DNA of 64,000 bases from Kitasatospora aureofaciens (GCF_001188955.3 NZ_JPRF03000012.1:171258-235257); one strand, 5' to 3'. Shown: positions 1 to 9,762, counted from the first letter of the stretch. Made by a program: numbers and translations. Notes: generated by a model from the letters alone, not told the origin.

Positions 1-1366
1 AGCCGGGCCCCACCCCGATCGCCCGCAGCTCGGAGACGAGCGCGTAGAACTTCGCCGAGTCCGTGTCGGACATGGCGCCCGCGAGGTCGCGCAGCCGGAG
101 CAGGGCCTCCCGCTCCGCCGCCACGGCGGATTGGATTTCCTTCTTCTCCAGCGTCTTGATCCGCGTCTCGACGGTGGCCTTCAGCGCGGCCGGCGAGGAC
201 AGGAAGGACTTGAGCAGGGTGTAGGGGAAGAGCGGCACATCGCTGACCGACTTCCGGCCGTTGGACGGCAGCCAGACCTCGGCCAGCTCCTCGAAGACCT
301 TCTCCTCGGCCGGAGTGGCCGCGCAGCGCACCGAGTGGGAGGGGCCGCGGTCCGCCCACTGCCCCTTCATCTGCTCGCGCACCTCTTGGCTGATCTTGGT
401 GCGGCGGATGAAGAGGTGCTCGATGTCCTCGGCCCGGTAGTTCTCCGGGTCGCGGATGGCCGCCGGGTCGAGCAGGCCGATGAGTTCGGCGAAGGACTTC
501 GCGTCGCCGTTGTGCGGGGTGGCGGAGGCTAGGATCAGGGCGTCCGTGCGCGGGGCCAGGATCTGGGCGAGCTGGTTGCGGAGCGAGCCGCGGTTGATCA
601 GGTTGTGGGATTCGTCGATGACGACCGCGTCCCAGCTGATCCGTTCCAGGTGGTGCTTGTACTGGTCGGTGTTCTTCAGGGTGTCGATCGAGACGATCAC
701 GCGCTTGAAGTAGGTGAAGGGGTTGCGGCCCGCCGGGATCTCGCGCTGGATCCGCTCGATGCCGACCGAGTCCAGTCGGATCAGCGGGATCGCGAAGCGT
801 GTCCACAGCTCGTGCTGGAACTGCTCCAGCACGTGCTGCGGGGTGACGACCAGGATGCGGTCCCCGCGTCCGCGCCGGATCAGCTCGGCGAGGGTGAGCC
901 CGATCTCCAGGGTCTTGCCGAGGCCCACCACGTCGGCGATCAGCATCCGGGGCCGCAGGTTGCGGCCGGAGAGCGCGAGCTGGGCCGGACGCTGCTGGTA
1001 GGGGAGGGAATCCAGGAGGAAGGAGTCGGCCAGGGCGAGGCCGCGTTCCGACTGGGGCAGGGCGGTCCGTCGCAGCACGGCCTCCAGGAAGAGGCGGGAG
1101 CGGCGGAAGTTCGGCGAGTCGTCGGCGACGAGCTTCGTCTTCCGGGGGTCGACCAGCTCGATCCGGTCGAGGGCGGTGAAGAAGACCGCCTCCTGGTCAC
1201 GGACGAAGTCCGAGACGCCGACCACTTCGACCCGGGCGCCGTCGTGTTCGGTGAGCGAGCTGTTCCGTACGAGCCACACTTCGTCCCGAACGAAGACCTG
1301 CGCGCCCGCCGGATACGGGTCCTCCACGGCCCCGGTCGGTTCGGCGCTGCTCAGCTCGGGGGTCAC
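1..1366 (-). CDS. SNF2/RapA-type helicase, 3' end beyond window
   Basis: An ATP-dependent DNA or RNA translocase of the SNF2 superfamily, incomplete because the frame runs off the left edge after about 455 codons. Visible motifs: Walker A DVVGLGKT near residue 145-150, motif II DESHN near 250, motif III SATPHNG near 282. The form VGLGKT followed later by DESHN and SATPHN is closest to the RapA-like branch used by many bacterial defence helicases. The GTG start is chosen because AGGAGG lies 6 nt upstream. The kinase gene ends about 110 bp upstream on the same strand, so the two may be co-transcribed. Helicase identity is secure; a defence role is inference. Confidence 0.85.
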   Translation of the reverse strand, partial: MTPELSSAEPTGAVEDPYPAGAQVFVRDEVWLVRNSSLTEHDGARVEVVGVSDFVRDQEAVFFTALDRIELVDPRKTKLVADDSPNFRRSRLFLEAVLRRTALPQSERGLALADSFLLDSLPYQQRPAQLALSGRNLRPRMLIADVVGLGKTLEIGLTLAELIRRGRGDRILVVTPQHVLEQFQHELWTRFAIPLIRLDSVGIERIQREIPAGRNPFTYFKRVIVSIDTLKNTDQYKHHLERISWDAVVIDESHNLINRGSLRNQLAQILAPRTDALILASATPHNGDAKSFAELIGLLDPAAIRDPENYRAEDIEHLFIRRTKISQEVREQMKGQWADRGPSHSVRCAATPAEEKVFEELAEVWLPSNGRKSVSDVPLFPYTLLKSFLSSPAALKATVETRIKTLEKKEIQSAVAAEREALLRLRDLAGAMSDTDSAKFYALVSELRAIGVGPG

Positions 1367-1475
1367 CCGCTGCCTCCTGTGTTCATCGTGCTGTGCGGTG
1401 GGGGCGGCCGTCCTCCAGGGACAGCGCACCAGGTGAAGAGCTTACGGCGAGTGCGAGGAGAGGACCGGGCCTCGG

Positions 1476-2666
1476 TCAGAACGGGGCCTTGGCGGCGTAG
1501 ACCTCGCGCAGCTGTTGAGCTGTGCGACGGGCCTGCAGGGATCGTCGGGGCGTACGGGGCGCCGATGCCGAGGGCGGGGCAGGCGTCGGCCCGGGCGCGT
1601 CGGTGGGCGAGGTTGTCACCGCGGGGACGTCCCTGAGTGTCGGTGTGTAGCCGGGGTTTTCGTCCGGTGCGGGACCGGGCGGCGGGGCGACGGTCGGCGC
1701 TGGGGCAGGAACCGTGGTTGCGTCGGCCGGGGCAGGTTGGAGGAGTTGCACGGTTTGGGTGGTCGAGCCGGGCCCGGGAGCCGGACGCGCTGCGGTCAGA
1801 GCTGTCAGGCGCCGGCGGGCCTGGGCGACCTTGAGGCCCTGGGTCTCGATGACGGCGCGAAACTCCTGGACGACGGAGGGAAGGGACGGTCGGTCCCTGG
1901 CCTCGTGGGCCAGCATCGAGGCCAGAATCGGTGACAGCTCGGCCGGGACACCAGCCAGGTCCGGCGGCGTGTCCCGATCGGTGACCATGTGGAAGAGCAC
2001 ATTGATGTTGGCGGCCTGGTAGGGGTACCGGCCGGTCAGTGCGAAGAGGAGGACCGCTCCCAGTGCGTACGCGTCGACCGCCTCCGTGAGCGGCTTCACG
2101 CCGTTGGCCTGTTCCGGCGCCATGCACATGGGTGTGCCGACGACCGTGTTCGGGGCGGTGAGGGAGGAACCCGACTCGGCGAACACCGCGAGGCCGAAGT
2201 CGATGATCTTGGGACCGGTGGGTCCCAGCAGGACGTTCGCCGGCTTGAGGTCCCGGTGCAGCAGTCCTTGCTTGTGCACCAGGGCGAGGGCCTCGGCGAG
2301 GGTCGCGCCGAGCGAGGCCACCAGGACGGCCGGGAGCGGGCCGTACGCGTCCACATGCCTGCGGAGATCGGCACCCTCGACGTACTCCGTGGCCAGCCAC
2401 GGTGGCTCCGCCTCGGGATCCGCGTCCAGGAAGGCCGCGACCCGGTTTCCCCAAACGGTCTTGAGGATTTCGATCTCCTGGGCGAAGCGCAGCCGGGTCT
2501 CCGAGTCGACCAGGGAGGGCTTGATCACCTTGACCGCGGCCTGTTCCCCGCCCGGGGATTCGCCGAGGTACACCTGACCCATGCCCCCCTGACCGATCCG
2601 GGCGAGGAGTTCGAAACCACCGATCTCGGGCGGGTCCTCGGGGCTCAGGGGAGTTGTCGTTTGCAC
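1476..2666 (-). CDS. Soluble Ser/Thr protein kinase
   Basis: A Hanks-type kinase of 396 residues. Visible motifs: glycine loop GQGGMG at residues 25-30, catalytic Lys46 in AAVK, HRDLKPAN at 137-144, IDFG at 155-158 and a MAPEQ activation-loop end. A Pro/Ala/Thr-rich tail of roughly 130 residues follows. No transmembrane segment and no PASTA repeats are seen, so it should act in the cytoplasm, unlike PknB. The GTG start at 2666 has GAGGA 5 nt upstream; another in-frame GTG lies at 2711. It sits between two helicase genes and is divergent from the SF1-PLD helicase, which suggests it phosphorylates a partner in that cluster (inference). Confidence 0.9.
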   Translation of the reverse strand: MQTTTPLSPEDPPEIGGFELLARIGQGGMGQVYLGESPGGEQAAVKVIKPSLVDSETRLRFAQEIEILKTVWGNRVAAFLDADPEAEPPWLATEYVEGADLRRHVDAYGPLPAVLVASLGATLAEALALVHKQGLLHRDLKPANVLLGPTGPKIIDFGLAVFAESGSSLTAPNTVVGTPMCMAPEQANGVKPLTEAVDAYALGAVLLFALTGRYPYQAANINVLFHMVTDRDTPPDLAGVPAELSPILASMLAHEARDRPSLPSVVQEFRAVIETQGLKVAQARRRLTALTAARPAPGPGSTTQTVQLLQPAPADATTVPAPAPTVAPPPGPAPDENPGYTPTLRDVPAVTTSPTDAPGPTPAPPSASAPRTPRRSLQARRTAQQLREVYAAKAPF

Positions 2667-2891
2667 GCCCGTCCTCGTCGTGGTGGTGATCGGAGTCCTG
2701 ACTACGGCCACCGTAGTGGACCCTGCTCGATCGAGCGGGTGGATCGGGAGACGTGGCCACCCGGCCCGCGCGGGTCTGTTCTCGCGGTGAGTCCGCCGGG
2801 CTCGGCGGTTGACGGAATCCGCCCCTGGTGTCGGTCGCACTCCGTACAGTGGTCGGAACACTGTGCACGCGCAACGGGGGAACGCACACCT
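2667..2891. promoter_or_regulatory. Divergent promoter region, kinase / SF1-PLD helicase
   Basis: The 225 bp between the kinase and helicase starts must hold promoters for both directions. It contains a perfect 12-bp palindrome GCTCGATCGAGC at 2725-2736. An inverted repeat ACAGTG ... CACTGT lies at 2846-2864 close to the helicase start and overlaps a possible -10 hexamer TACAGT (2845-2850). No -35 can be assigned with confidence. The palindromes are candidate operators but no regulator is identified. Confidence 0.4.
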
Positions 2892-5800
2892 ATGACACAG
2901 GCCGAGCAGCCCTACCCGGTCACCGAACTCCTGGCCGCCGTGCAGGCGGAGATCAGGGCGGAACGTCGCGACGAGGCCAAAGAAGCGGAGAAGGCGGCGC
3001 TGTCCGGTGGGCAGCAGGTCTCCGCGGCGGAGGGGCGGTACGAGTACCTCTTCGGCTGCCGCCGGTGGCCGGCGTCGTTCGACGGCAGCCCCGTCCTGGT
3101 GCGCCCCTCCCAGGCTCGCGGTGCCTGGATCCCCGGTGAGGCGTCCCCGATGCCGGACGGAAAGGTCAGGCTCGTGCTGGCCGAGGGCCTGCCGACGGGG
3201 GCACGCAACGTGCAGGTGCGGAAGGACGATTCGGCGGGCCTGGTGGTGCTCGCGGAACGCCTGGAGGCGGTGGGCTCGGACGACGGCGGCATCCGGGTCG
3301 AAAGCGCCGGGTGGATCGTCGGACAGGGGGCACCGGCGGTGGGCCGGGTGTCGGACCCCGGGCGGTGGGTGGCCGACTGGCACGGGCTGAAGCTCAACCC
3401 GCGTCAGCGGACCGCCGTCGCCCAGGCCCTGGCGAGTGAGGTGCTGTTCCTCTGGGGGCCACCGGGAACAGGGAAGACCGACGTCGTCGGCCACATCGTG
3501 GAGGGCAACGTCCGTCAGGGGCACAACGTCCTGTTCCTGGCACCGACCAAGGTCGCCGTCGACCAGGCCCTGGAGCGGATCTGTGACCTCTTGAAGGCCG
3601 AGCCGGGCTTCGCCGAGGGCCTCGTCCAGCGGGCCGGGGAGATCGAACTGCCGTCGTTGCGCGAGCGGTACGGAGACTTCGTCGATCCGGCCCGGATCGC
3701 GGGTCGGGTCTCGGCGCAGTTGGACGAGGCGGTACGGGCGGCGAGGGAGGCTCTGCAGAGGGCCCGGGTCGGGGTCGCCCTGTACGACGAAGTCCGGGAG
3801 CTGGAGCAGCGCCTCGCCGAGGACCGCAAGGCCCACCGGAGCGTACTCGAATCGGCTGGGGGCGCGGAACGGGACGCTCTGCGAGCAGAGGCCGAGGTGG
3901 CCCGGCTGCGGCTGGCCATCAATGAGGTGGGAGAACCGAAGGGCCTCTTCGGCGGGCGGAAGGAGAAGCAGCTCACGACGCTGCGGGAGGAACTCGCCCG
4001 GGCCACCGAGTCCTCCTTCACTGCTCAGTACGTCGGAGCGGCCGCCCGGAAGCAGGCGGAGGAACTGACTGCCCGGATCAGTGCGACCAGCGGAAGCCTT
4101 GAGACCCTGCGGCCCCGGCTCGTCGGTCTTGCGGCGTACACGGCACTCGTCCACGAAGTCGGCGCCTTGCAGGAGCGCATCCAGGAGTTCGAGCGGCAGC
4201 TCGCTCGGATCCAGCAGACCGTACGGTCCCGGTGCCGCGTCATGGGGGCGACGGTGGCCAAGGCGGTCCAGTCGCGCAAGCTGCTCGACCGGGTGGACGT
4301 CGTGGTGGTGGACGAGGCGGGCATGGTGAACCTGCCCTCGGCATGGCTGGCGGCGGGCCTGGCAGGCAAGCGGATCGTCGTGGCAGGCGACTTCAGGCAG
4401 CTGCCCGCCGTTACCAAGGGGGACAGCGACCGGAAGGCCACGGAGGACGAGCGCGCGCATGCGCGGTACTGGGCTGCCCGCGACGCCTTCCATGCGGCCG
4501 GTCTGGTGAGCGAGCACGGCTCCGTTCGCCAGGACCCGCGCCTGGTGGCGCTGGACACCCAGTACCGGATGCGCGAGCCGATCTGTCGTCTCGTCAACGC
4601 GGTCGCCTACCCCGACGCGCCGCTCGCCACCGGTCGCGCCGACAGCAGCCGGATCCCGTCCAACCCGCTGGTCGATGTCCCCGTGATCCTCATCGACACC
4701 TCCAGGCAGCGCATCCCGGGGCCGGACCACCGGGCCAACACCGTGAACGAGGCCGTCGTCCACGAGCTGATCCGCGGCCTCCAATACGAAGGGGTGCTCC
4801 CCGGCCGGAAGTGGGGGAGCGCCGAGGTCGGACCGGGGTCGCGGGCAACCGATCGGCTGGCCGTGATCGCACCGTACAAGGCGCAGGTCAAAGCACTGAA
4901 GGGAAGCCTGAAGTACCGCTTCGGCGAGGATTACGAGGGCCTGGTCGACACCATCCACCGGTTCCAGGGCAGCCAGCGCCCGATCGTCGTCTTCGACACC
5001 GCCGTGGGCGCCGGAAAGGACCCGGGCATCTTCTACGCCGGGACCGGCCTCTCCTCCCAGACCTGCCGCCTGCTGAACGTCGCGCTCAGCCGGGCCCAGG
5101 ACCACCTCGTCGTCGTCGCTGACGTCGAGCATCTGCGGAAGCACCTCAGTGTCCACAGCGAAGCCCGGGTCATGCTCGATCACCTGGAGAGCCATGCCCA
5201 GGTGATCTCGGCCGACCAGCTGATCCCGACGCGTGACGCGGCGCAGCTCTCGGTCCTGTCCGAGGAGGAACTGGCACGGCCCGCCTTCTTCCCCGCAGAC
5301 GAGGTGCAGAAGGCCGTGGAGTGGGACATCGCCCGGGCCCGGACCAGCATCGAGGTCTACTGCGCCTTCCTCGACCCGCAGCCGGTGCGCCGTTGGTCGG
5401 CTCTGCTCGGTGCCCGAGCGGCTGAGGGCGTGCGGGTCGTCGTCCACACTCGATCACCCGAGGAACAGCGGGAAGCGGCCGGAGCAGCCCGACATCAGAA
5501 GCAGATCGACGTCCTCGAGGAGGCCGGGTGTCAGGTGGACTTCCGTGAGCGGATGCACGAGAAGGTCCTCATTCTCGACAGCACCGTGCTCTGGCACGGC
5601 TCGCTCAACCTGCTCGCGGGCAGCGGGCCGACCGATCTGATGATGCGCTTCACCGACCCGGCGTCCTGCGAACGCGTCAGCTGGGTGATGGACCGGGCTC
5701 GCAAGGAGCGGGCTGCGTGGAACCCGAGGGCTGCCGGGGGAAGCACCAACAGCGCGGGACCGGCTTCGTCCGCGCCCACTCCGCCCGGCGCGACCGGTGC

Positions 5801-5975
5801 GGCGGGCATCAGGCCCGGTGACACCGTCAACGGACGGCTCTACCTCATGGTCCCTTTCGGGGAGAAGGACGAGGCCAAGTCGCTCCTCAAGGCCCAGTGG
5901 GACGGGCCGAACAAGCTCTGGCACGTCGACGCCGCGCGGGTCACCCGGGAGCAGGCAGCCCGCTGGCTGCCGTGA
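2892..5975 (+). CDS. SF1 helicase - PLD nuclease - DUF5710 fusion
   Basis: A 1027-residue multidomain protein. Residues about 160-800 are an SF1 (UPF1/Dna2-like AAA_11/AAA_12) helicase: Walker A GPPGTGKT near 188-195, motif II VVDEAG near 470, motif III GDFRQLPA, QYRM, and a late LNVALSRA motif. A charged coiled-coil-like insert fills about 290-440. Residues about 830-930 form a phospholipase-D-type domain with one HKD-like motif, HEKVLIL then GSLN (near 888), a layout known in PLD nucleases that dimerise. A Ser/Pro-rich linker leads to a C-terminal DUF5710-like domain (LYLMVPFGEKDEAK, then a Trp-Asp pair). The ATG follows a purine-rich GGGGGA. It resembles helicase-nuclease effectors of anti-phage systems; target unknown. 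Confidence 0.9.
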   Translation: MTQAEQPYPVTELLAAVQAEIRAERRDEAKEAEKAALSGGQQVSAAEGRYEYLFGCRRWPASFDGSPVLVRPSQARGAWIPGEASPMPDGKVRLVLAEGLPTGARNVQVRKDDSAGLVVLAERLEAVGSDDGGIRVESAGWIVGQGAPAVGRVSDPGRWVADWHGLKLNPRQRTAVAQALASEVLFLWGPPGTGKTDVVGHIVEGNVRQGHNVLFLAPTKVAVDQALERICDLLKAEPGFAEGLVQRAGEIELPSLRERYGDFVDPARIAGRVSAQLDEAVRAAREALQRARVGVALYDEVRELEQRLAEDRKAHRSVLESAGGAERDALRAEAEVARLRLAINEVGEPKGLFGGRKEKQLTTLREELARATESSFTAQYVGAAARKQAEELTARISATSGSLETLRPRLVGLAAYTALVHEVGALQERIQEFERQLARIQQTVRSRCRVMGATVAKAVQSRKLLDRVDVVVVDEAGMVNLPSAWLAAGLAGKRIVVAGDFRQLPAVTKGDSDRKATEDERAHARYWAARDAFHAAGLVSEHGSVRQDPRLVALDTQYRMREPICRLVNAVAYPDAPLATGRADSSRIPSNPLVDVPVILIDTSRQRIPGPDHRANTVNEAVVHELIRGLQYEGVLPGRKWGSAEVGPGSRATDRLAVIAPYKAQVKALKGSLKYRFGEDYEGLVDTIHRFQGSQRPIVVFDTAVGAGKDPGIFYAGTGLSSQTCRLLNVALSRAQDHLVVVADVEHLRKHLSVHSEARVMLDHLESHAQVISADQLIPTRDAAQLSVLSEEELARPAFFPADEVQKAVEWDIARARTSIEVYCAFLDPQPVRRWSALLGARAAEGVRVVVHTRSPEEQREAAGAARHQKQIDVLEEAGCQVDFRERMHEKVLILDSTVLWHGSLNLLAGSGPTDLMMRFTDPASCERVSWVMDRARKERAAWNPRAAGGSTNSAGPASSAPTPPGATGAAGIRPGDTVNGRLYLMVPFGEKDEAKSLLKAQWDGPNKLWHVDAARVTREQAARWLP

Positions 5976-6113
5976 GGACAAGGCATGCGCAACTGGGCGT
6001 TCCTGTCCTGCCGGGGCGACTTGTGGCGCGTTATTGAGAGCTGACACGATCTCAGATATGCATCCCCGCATCGCGGACAGGACGTCGTCGGGGAGGCGCG
6101 GAGAGGGGACGGG

Positions 6114-8750
6114 ATGGCACGGGTGAACCTGCGGGCCGCGTTCATGAGCGGGCTGTCGTCCACTGTCACGGCACAACAGGTCTTCACCGACCGGGTCAAC
6201 GAGGTGGCTGCCTTCAACCGGTCGGTCGAGGGGTTGAGCCGAACCCTGGACGGGGCCGATGTCTCGCCGGTCGTGGACCGGGCGCAGGGGCGCCGCAACG
6301 TCCTGACGCTCTACGGGGTCGGCGGCATAGGGAAGACGACGCTCTCGCACGAGCTGGAGCGCCAGCTGCTCGCCGGGGCTGCGGCCGAGGGGCGGGACGA
6401 CGTCGTCACCGTCCGGGTGGACCTCTCCGAGGACGGCGCCCGGGACCTGGAGGGCTTGCTGCTGCGTCTGCGTTCCGGGTTGGGGCAGTTGGGCAGTCGC
6501 TGGCCAGCCTTCGACCTGGCGCTCGCCTCGTACTGGGCCCGTGCCCACCCCGGGGAGGCCCTCCAGGACTTCCTCGACGCCTCACCGGCCCTCCGTAGGG
6601 CCTCCCGCAGCATCGGTCTGGGCGAGCAGATCGCGGAGACCGTGCGGGAGGTCGACCCCGCGGGTCTCGGCGGGCTGACCGGACTGGCGCACCGTGCAGC
6701 CCTGGCCACCTATCGCGCCGTCCGGGACCGGGTGCGCGAAGGACGGCTGCTGGCGGACTGTGAGCTGTTCGCCGAACTGATCGAGGCCGACGCCGACTAC
6801 GAGACGCTGTCGTACTTCCCGTACCTGTTGGCCTGGGACCTGGACCGTATTTCCCACCGGAGCCGGTCGGACCGGCGGCCCACGGTGTGCGTGTTCCTCG
6901 ACACCTTCGAGGTGCTCAACGGGGGCGCCGACCGCACGGTGGAGCGACTGGTCCAGCGTTGCGTCTACCTGATGCCCAACGTGCTGTTCGTGATCACCGG
7001 CCGCAACCGGATCGACTGGGCCGACTCGGGCGCAGGCGGCGAACTGGACTTCACCGGCCCCGAGTGCTGGCCGAACCTGCACTTCAGCAACGACACGGTC
7101 GAACCCCGCCAGCACCTCGTCGGCTACCTCTCGGATTCCGACGCCGACAGCTACCTCAGCGAGGCACTCACCCGGGACGGTGAGCCCGTGATGCCTGTCG
7201 AAGTCCGCCGACGCATCATCGCGGGCGGCCAGGGCCTGCCGCTGTACCTGGACCTGTCGGTGTCCCACTTCGTGGCGCTGCTCGCCCGCGGAGGGCAGCC
7301 GTCGGCGGCCGACTTCGGTGGCACGTTCACGGCGGTGGCCACCCGGTCGATCCGGGACCTGCCCCGGGAGGAGCGCGACCTCGTCCGTACAGCGGCGCTC
7401 ACCGACCGGGTCGGTGCTGATCTCCTGCGGGCCGGACAGCCCAACGTCTCCGACGGCAGCGTGGCCCGATTCCTTCGCCGGCCGTTCCTGACGCACGACG
7501 ACGCCTATGCCCTGCCGTACGCGCTGCACGCGGCGCTGCGCCACGCCATCCGCGAGGCGGACCGCAGCCTGCCGGACGGCTGGTCCGACCGCGACCGCAG
7601 CGAGGTCGCGGTCCGGTTGCTCGCCTGGTTGGGCGATCGGCTCGGATCGTCTGCCGACCGGGTGACCACTGCCCAGGTCCTGGAGTCGGGCCTCAAACTC
7701 TCAGCCGAACACGGGGTCTTCGCGGACTGGATGGCCCGGGCCACGCAGCGCCTCGTCGAGGCCGGACAGTGGTCCGAGTTGGGTGCTGGACTTCCCGCCG
7801 AACGGGTGGGGACGCCGGAGTACCGGGCAGTCCTCGCCGCCGTACGAGGTGTCCGACTGCGTCGCACTGGACACGCCGCCGAGGCGGTCGGACTGCTCGA
7901 CGGCGTGGGGCAGGGCCTGCCGCAGGGCAGCCCGACGGCGCAGCTGGTGCAGATCCACCTCGCCCACGCACTGCGCAACCACGGTGACTACACCAAGGCA
8001 GCGGAGATCTACCGGGCACTGGTGGGCGGTGAGTTCGACGCGGTGGCCAGGTACTGGCTCTGCGACTACGACTACCTCAACGGACGGTTCCGCACGGCGC
8101 TGGGTTCGCTCCGGGACCAGCGCAGCCGGGGGCCGGAGGACGAGGGCGAGCGGTTGAGGCTGATCGGGCACATCTGGCGGGTGAACGCCCGTTTCGACGA
8201 GGCGAGGGCCGCGTACGCGGAGGCGATCGACCTGGCCCGGCACGAGGGCCTCGCCGCCGCGGAGGCGAAGGCGCTGGCCAACCTGGCGCAGACCGCCTGT
8301 TGGTCCGGCGAAGTCGATGCGGTGGCGGATGCGGCGACCCGTGCGAGGGACCTGCTCGATCTGGTGCCCAACCCGGTGGAGCTGGTCAAGATCCGCTCCG
8401 CCGAGGCGGTCGCGTACGCGGTGGCGGGCGACGCCGGGGCCGCCGTGGAGGCGGTCGGCGGAACCCGTCGGTTGGCGGACGGCATCGGCTACCGTGGCGG
8501 CCACAACCTGGCCGATGTGGCCCAGATTCTGATCGGTGTCCTCGGTGGCGACCACGACGGCGTCCGCAGCACGCGGGCCGAGCTCGACGCGCGAACCCGC
8601 AGGTCGGGCGGCAACACCTACTGGGTTCCGATCGTGACCAGCTGGATCGAGGGCGTTCCGCAGGCCACGGAGCACGATCCCCGGGTCGAATGGATCGACG
8701 GCGCGGCCGTGTCATTGGGCCGGTGGGCGGAGGTGGCCACGCGACGATGA
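6114..8750 (+). CDS. STAND-like P-loop NTPase with C-terminal repeats
   Basis: An 878-residue protein with a Walker A GVGGIGKTT at residues 68-76 and a Walker B-like VCVFLDTFE near 258-266. This is the layout of NB-ARC/AAA_16-type signal-transduction ATPases. The C-terminal half, from about residue 560, is a helical repeat region resembling TPRs (repeated blocks such as NHGDYTKAAEIYRAL and NARFDEARAAYAEAI). STAND proteins typically use such repeats to sense a ligand and the NTPase to oligomerise. It starts 138 bp after the helicase on the same strand, with GAGAGGGG upstream of the ATG. It may be the sensor of the cluster; no effector domain is recognised (inference). Confidence 0.8.
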   Translation: MARVNLRAAFMSGLSSTVTAQQVFTDRVNEVAAFNRSVEGLSRTLDGADVSPVVDRAQGRRNVLTLYGVGGIGKTTLSHELERQLLAGAAAEGRDDVVTVRVDLSEDGARDLEGLLLRLRSGLGQLGSRWPAFDLALASYWARAHPGEALQDFLDASPALRRASRSIGLGEQIAETVREVDPAGLGGLTGLAHRAALATYRAVRDRVREGRLLADCELFAELIEADADYETLSYFPYLLAWDLDRISHRSRSDRRPTVCVFLDTFEVLNGGADRTVERLVQRCVYLMPNVLFVITGRNRIDWADSGAGGELDFTGPECWPNLHFSNDTVEPRQHLVGYLSDSDADSYLSEALTRDGEPVMPVEVRRRIIAGGQGLPLYLDLSVSHFVALLARGGQPSAADFGGTFTAVATRSIRDLPREERDLVRTAALTDRVGADLLRAGQPNVSDGSVARFLRRPFLTHDDAYALPYALHAALRHAIREADRSLPDGWSDRDRSEVAVRLLAWLGDRLGSSADRVTTAQVLESGLKLSAEHGVFADWMARATQRLVEAGQWSELGAGLPAERVGTPEYRAVLAAVRGVRLRRTGHAAEAVGLLDGVGQGLPQGSPTAQLVQIHLAHALRNHGDYTKAAEIYRALVGGEFDAVARYWLCDYDYLNGRFRTALGSLRDQRSRGPEDEGERLRLIGHIWRVNARFDEARAAYAEAIDLARHEGLAAAEAKALANLAQTACWSGEVDAVADAATRARDLLDLVPNPVELVKIRSAEAVAYAVAGDAGAAVEAVGGTRRLADGIGYRGGHNLADVAQILIGVLGGDHDGVRSTRAELDARTRRSGGNTYWVPIVTSWIEGVPQATEHDPRVEWIDGAAVSLGRWAEVATRR

Positions 8751-8796
8751 GACGCGAAGGCTCTGGGCCCGAGGCCGGACAGGAGGAAGAGAGCTC

Positions 8797-9762
8797 ATGA
8801 CCGGTCCTGCACATGTCGATCCGGTACGTGTCGGCCTGGTCGGGGTCGGCATCATCGCCGAGACTCACCTTGCCGTCCTGGCCGAACGAGACGACGTCGT
8901 CATGGAGTTCACGGTCGACTCACGGCCGGTCGAACCGGTGGAGTTCCGGGGCGCCACACCGCCCCACTACAGCAGCCTCGCCCAGGCGCTCGAAGCGCAC
9001 CAGCCGGACCTGGTGGTCCTCGCCACCCCGACGGAGACCCACGCCGAGCTGGCGGTCCTGGCCCTTCTCCGTTCCACGGCGCGCGTGCTCGTGGAGAAGC
9101 CGCTCGTACACGACCTCGCCTCCCTCATGGAACTGTGCGAGCTGGACGGCAAGGTCGATGTACGGGGCCGCGTGTTCACTGCCCATCACTTCGCCTTCTC
9201 CCCTGAGGTCGACTGGGCGTCGGAGCTGATCGGCGTGAACTCGGGCTGGGGGCCGATCACAGCCGTGACCTCGGCCTTTTACGACCCCTACGTCCTGCGG
9301 GGGCCTGAAGCCTTCGCTTCGTACGTCTCCAGTTGGACGGATTCAGGGGTGAACCAGCTCAGCATGCTCACCCGATTCGTCGACCTCACCGAAATCACGT
9401 CCGCCCGGCAGACGGACGGCGGTGCAAGTGCCTGGTGCACCGTGGACTTCCGTTCCTATGGCGAGGTGGGTACAGCCCGGCTGCGCAGTAGCTGGCTGAC
9501 CGGTTCCAGTAGCAAGGAGAGCAGCTTGGTGTTCGGCCGCTCCGGCGTGGAAGTCTGGATCGACCACACTGCCATGACCGGATTCGCGGCACGGCAGGGG
9601 GAGTTGCTGGGCTCGTTCGGCAACGACGGCCGGACCGCGCGGAAGATCGCCCATTATCGCCCGCTCTACGCCAGCCTGCTCTCCGGTCGACCGGACCCGG
9701 TGCTCGGCTTCGATGCTGCGGCGACGATCACCGCAATCCATCGCGCGGTGCCGGGAGTGTGA
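8797..9762 (+). CDS. Gfo/Idh/MocA-family oxidoreductase
   Basis: A predicted NAD(P)-dependent sugar or cyclitol dehydrogenase-like protein of 321 residues. The N-terminus is a Rossmann fold, VGLVGVGIIAETHL (residues about 12-25), and the hallmark EKP motif is present in LVEKPLV near residue 103. The remaining two thirds match the C-terminal alpha/beta sheet domain of the family. It begins 46 bp after the STAND NTPase with GGAGG upstream, so it is probably the last gene of that transcript. Its link to the helicases is unclear; it may be unrelated or may act on a nucleotide-sugar cofactor. Substrate cannot be told from sequence. Confidence 0.8.
   Translation: MTGPAHVDPVRVGLVGVGIIAETHLAVLAERDDVVMEFTVDSRPVEPVEFRGATPPHYSSLAQALEAHQPDLVVLATPTETHAELAVLALLRSTARVLVEKPLVHDLASLMELCELDGKVDVRGRVFTAHHFAFSPEVDWASELIGVNSGWGPITAVTSAFYDPYVLRGPEAFASYVSSWTDSGVNQLSMLTRFVDLTEITSARQTDGGASAWCTVDFRSYGEVGTARLRSSWLTGSSSKESSLVFGRSGVEVWIDHTAMTGFAARQGELLGSFGNDGRTARKIAHYRPLYASLLSGRPDPVLGFDAAATITAIHRAVPGV

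Noticed and set aside
2670..5447. Minus-strand open frame extending the kinase to over 1300 residues
   Set aside because: It lies antisense to the SF1-PLD helicase, which has clear motifs; the extension has no domain and the kinase has a good start at 2666.
1..9762. Assignment of the left cluster to DISARM, BREX or Pgl
   Set aside because: No methyltransferase, DUF1998, PglZ or BrxL/BrxC-like gene is visible; only single components are shared, so I kept it as an unclassified candidate.
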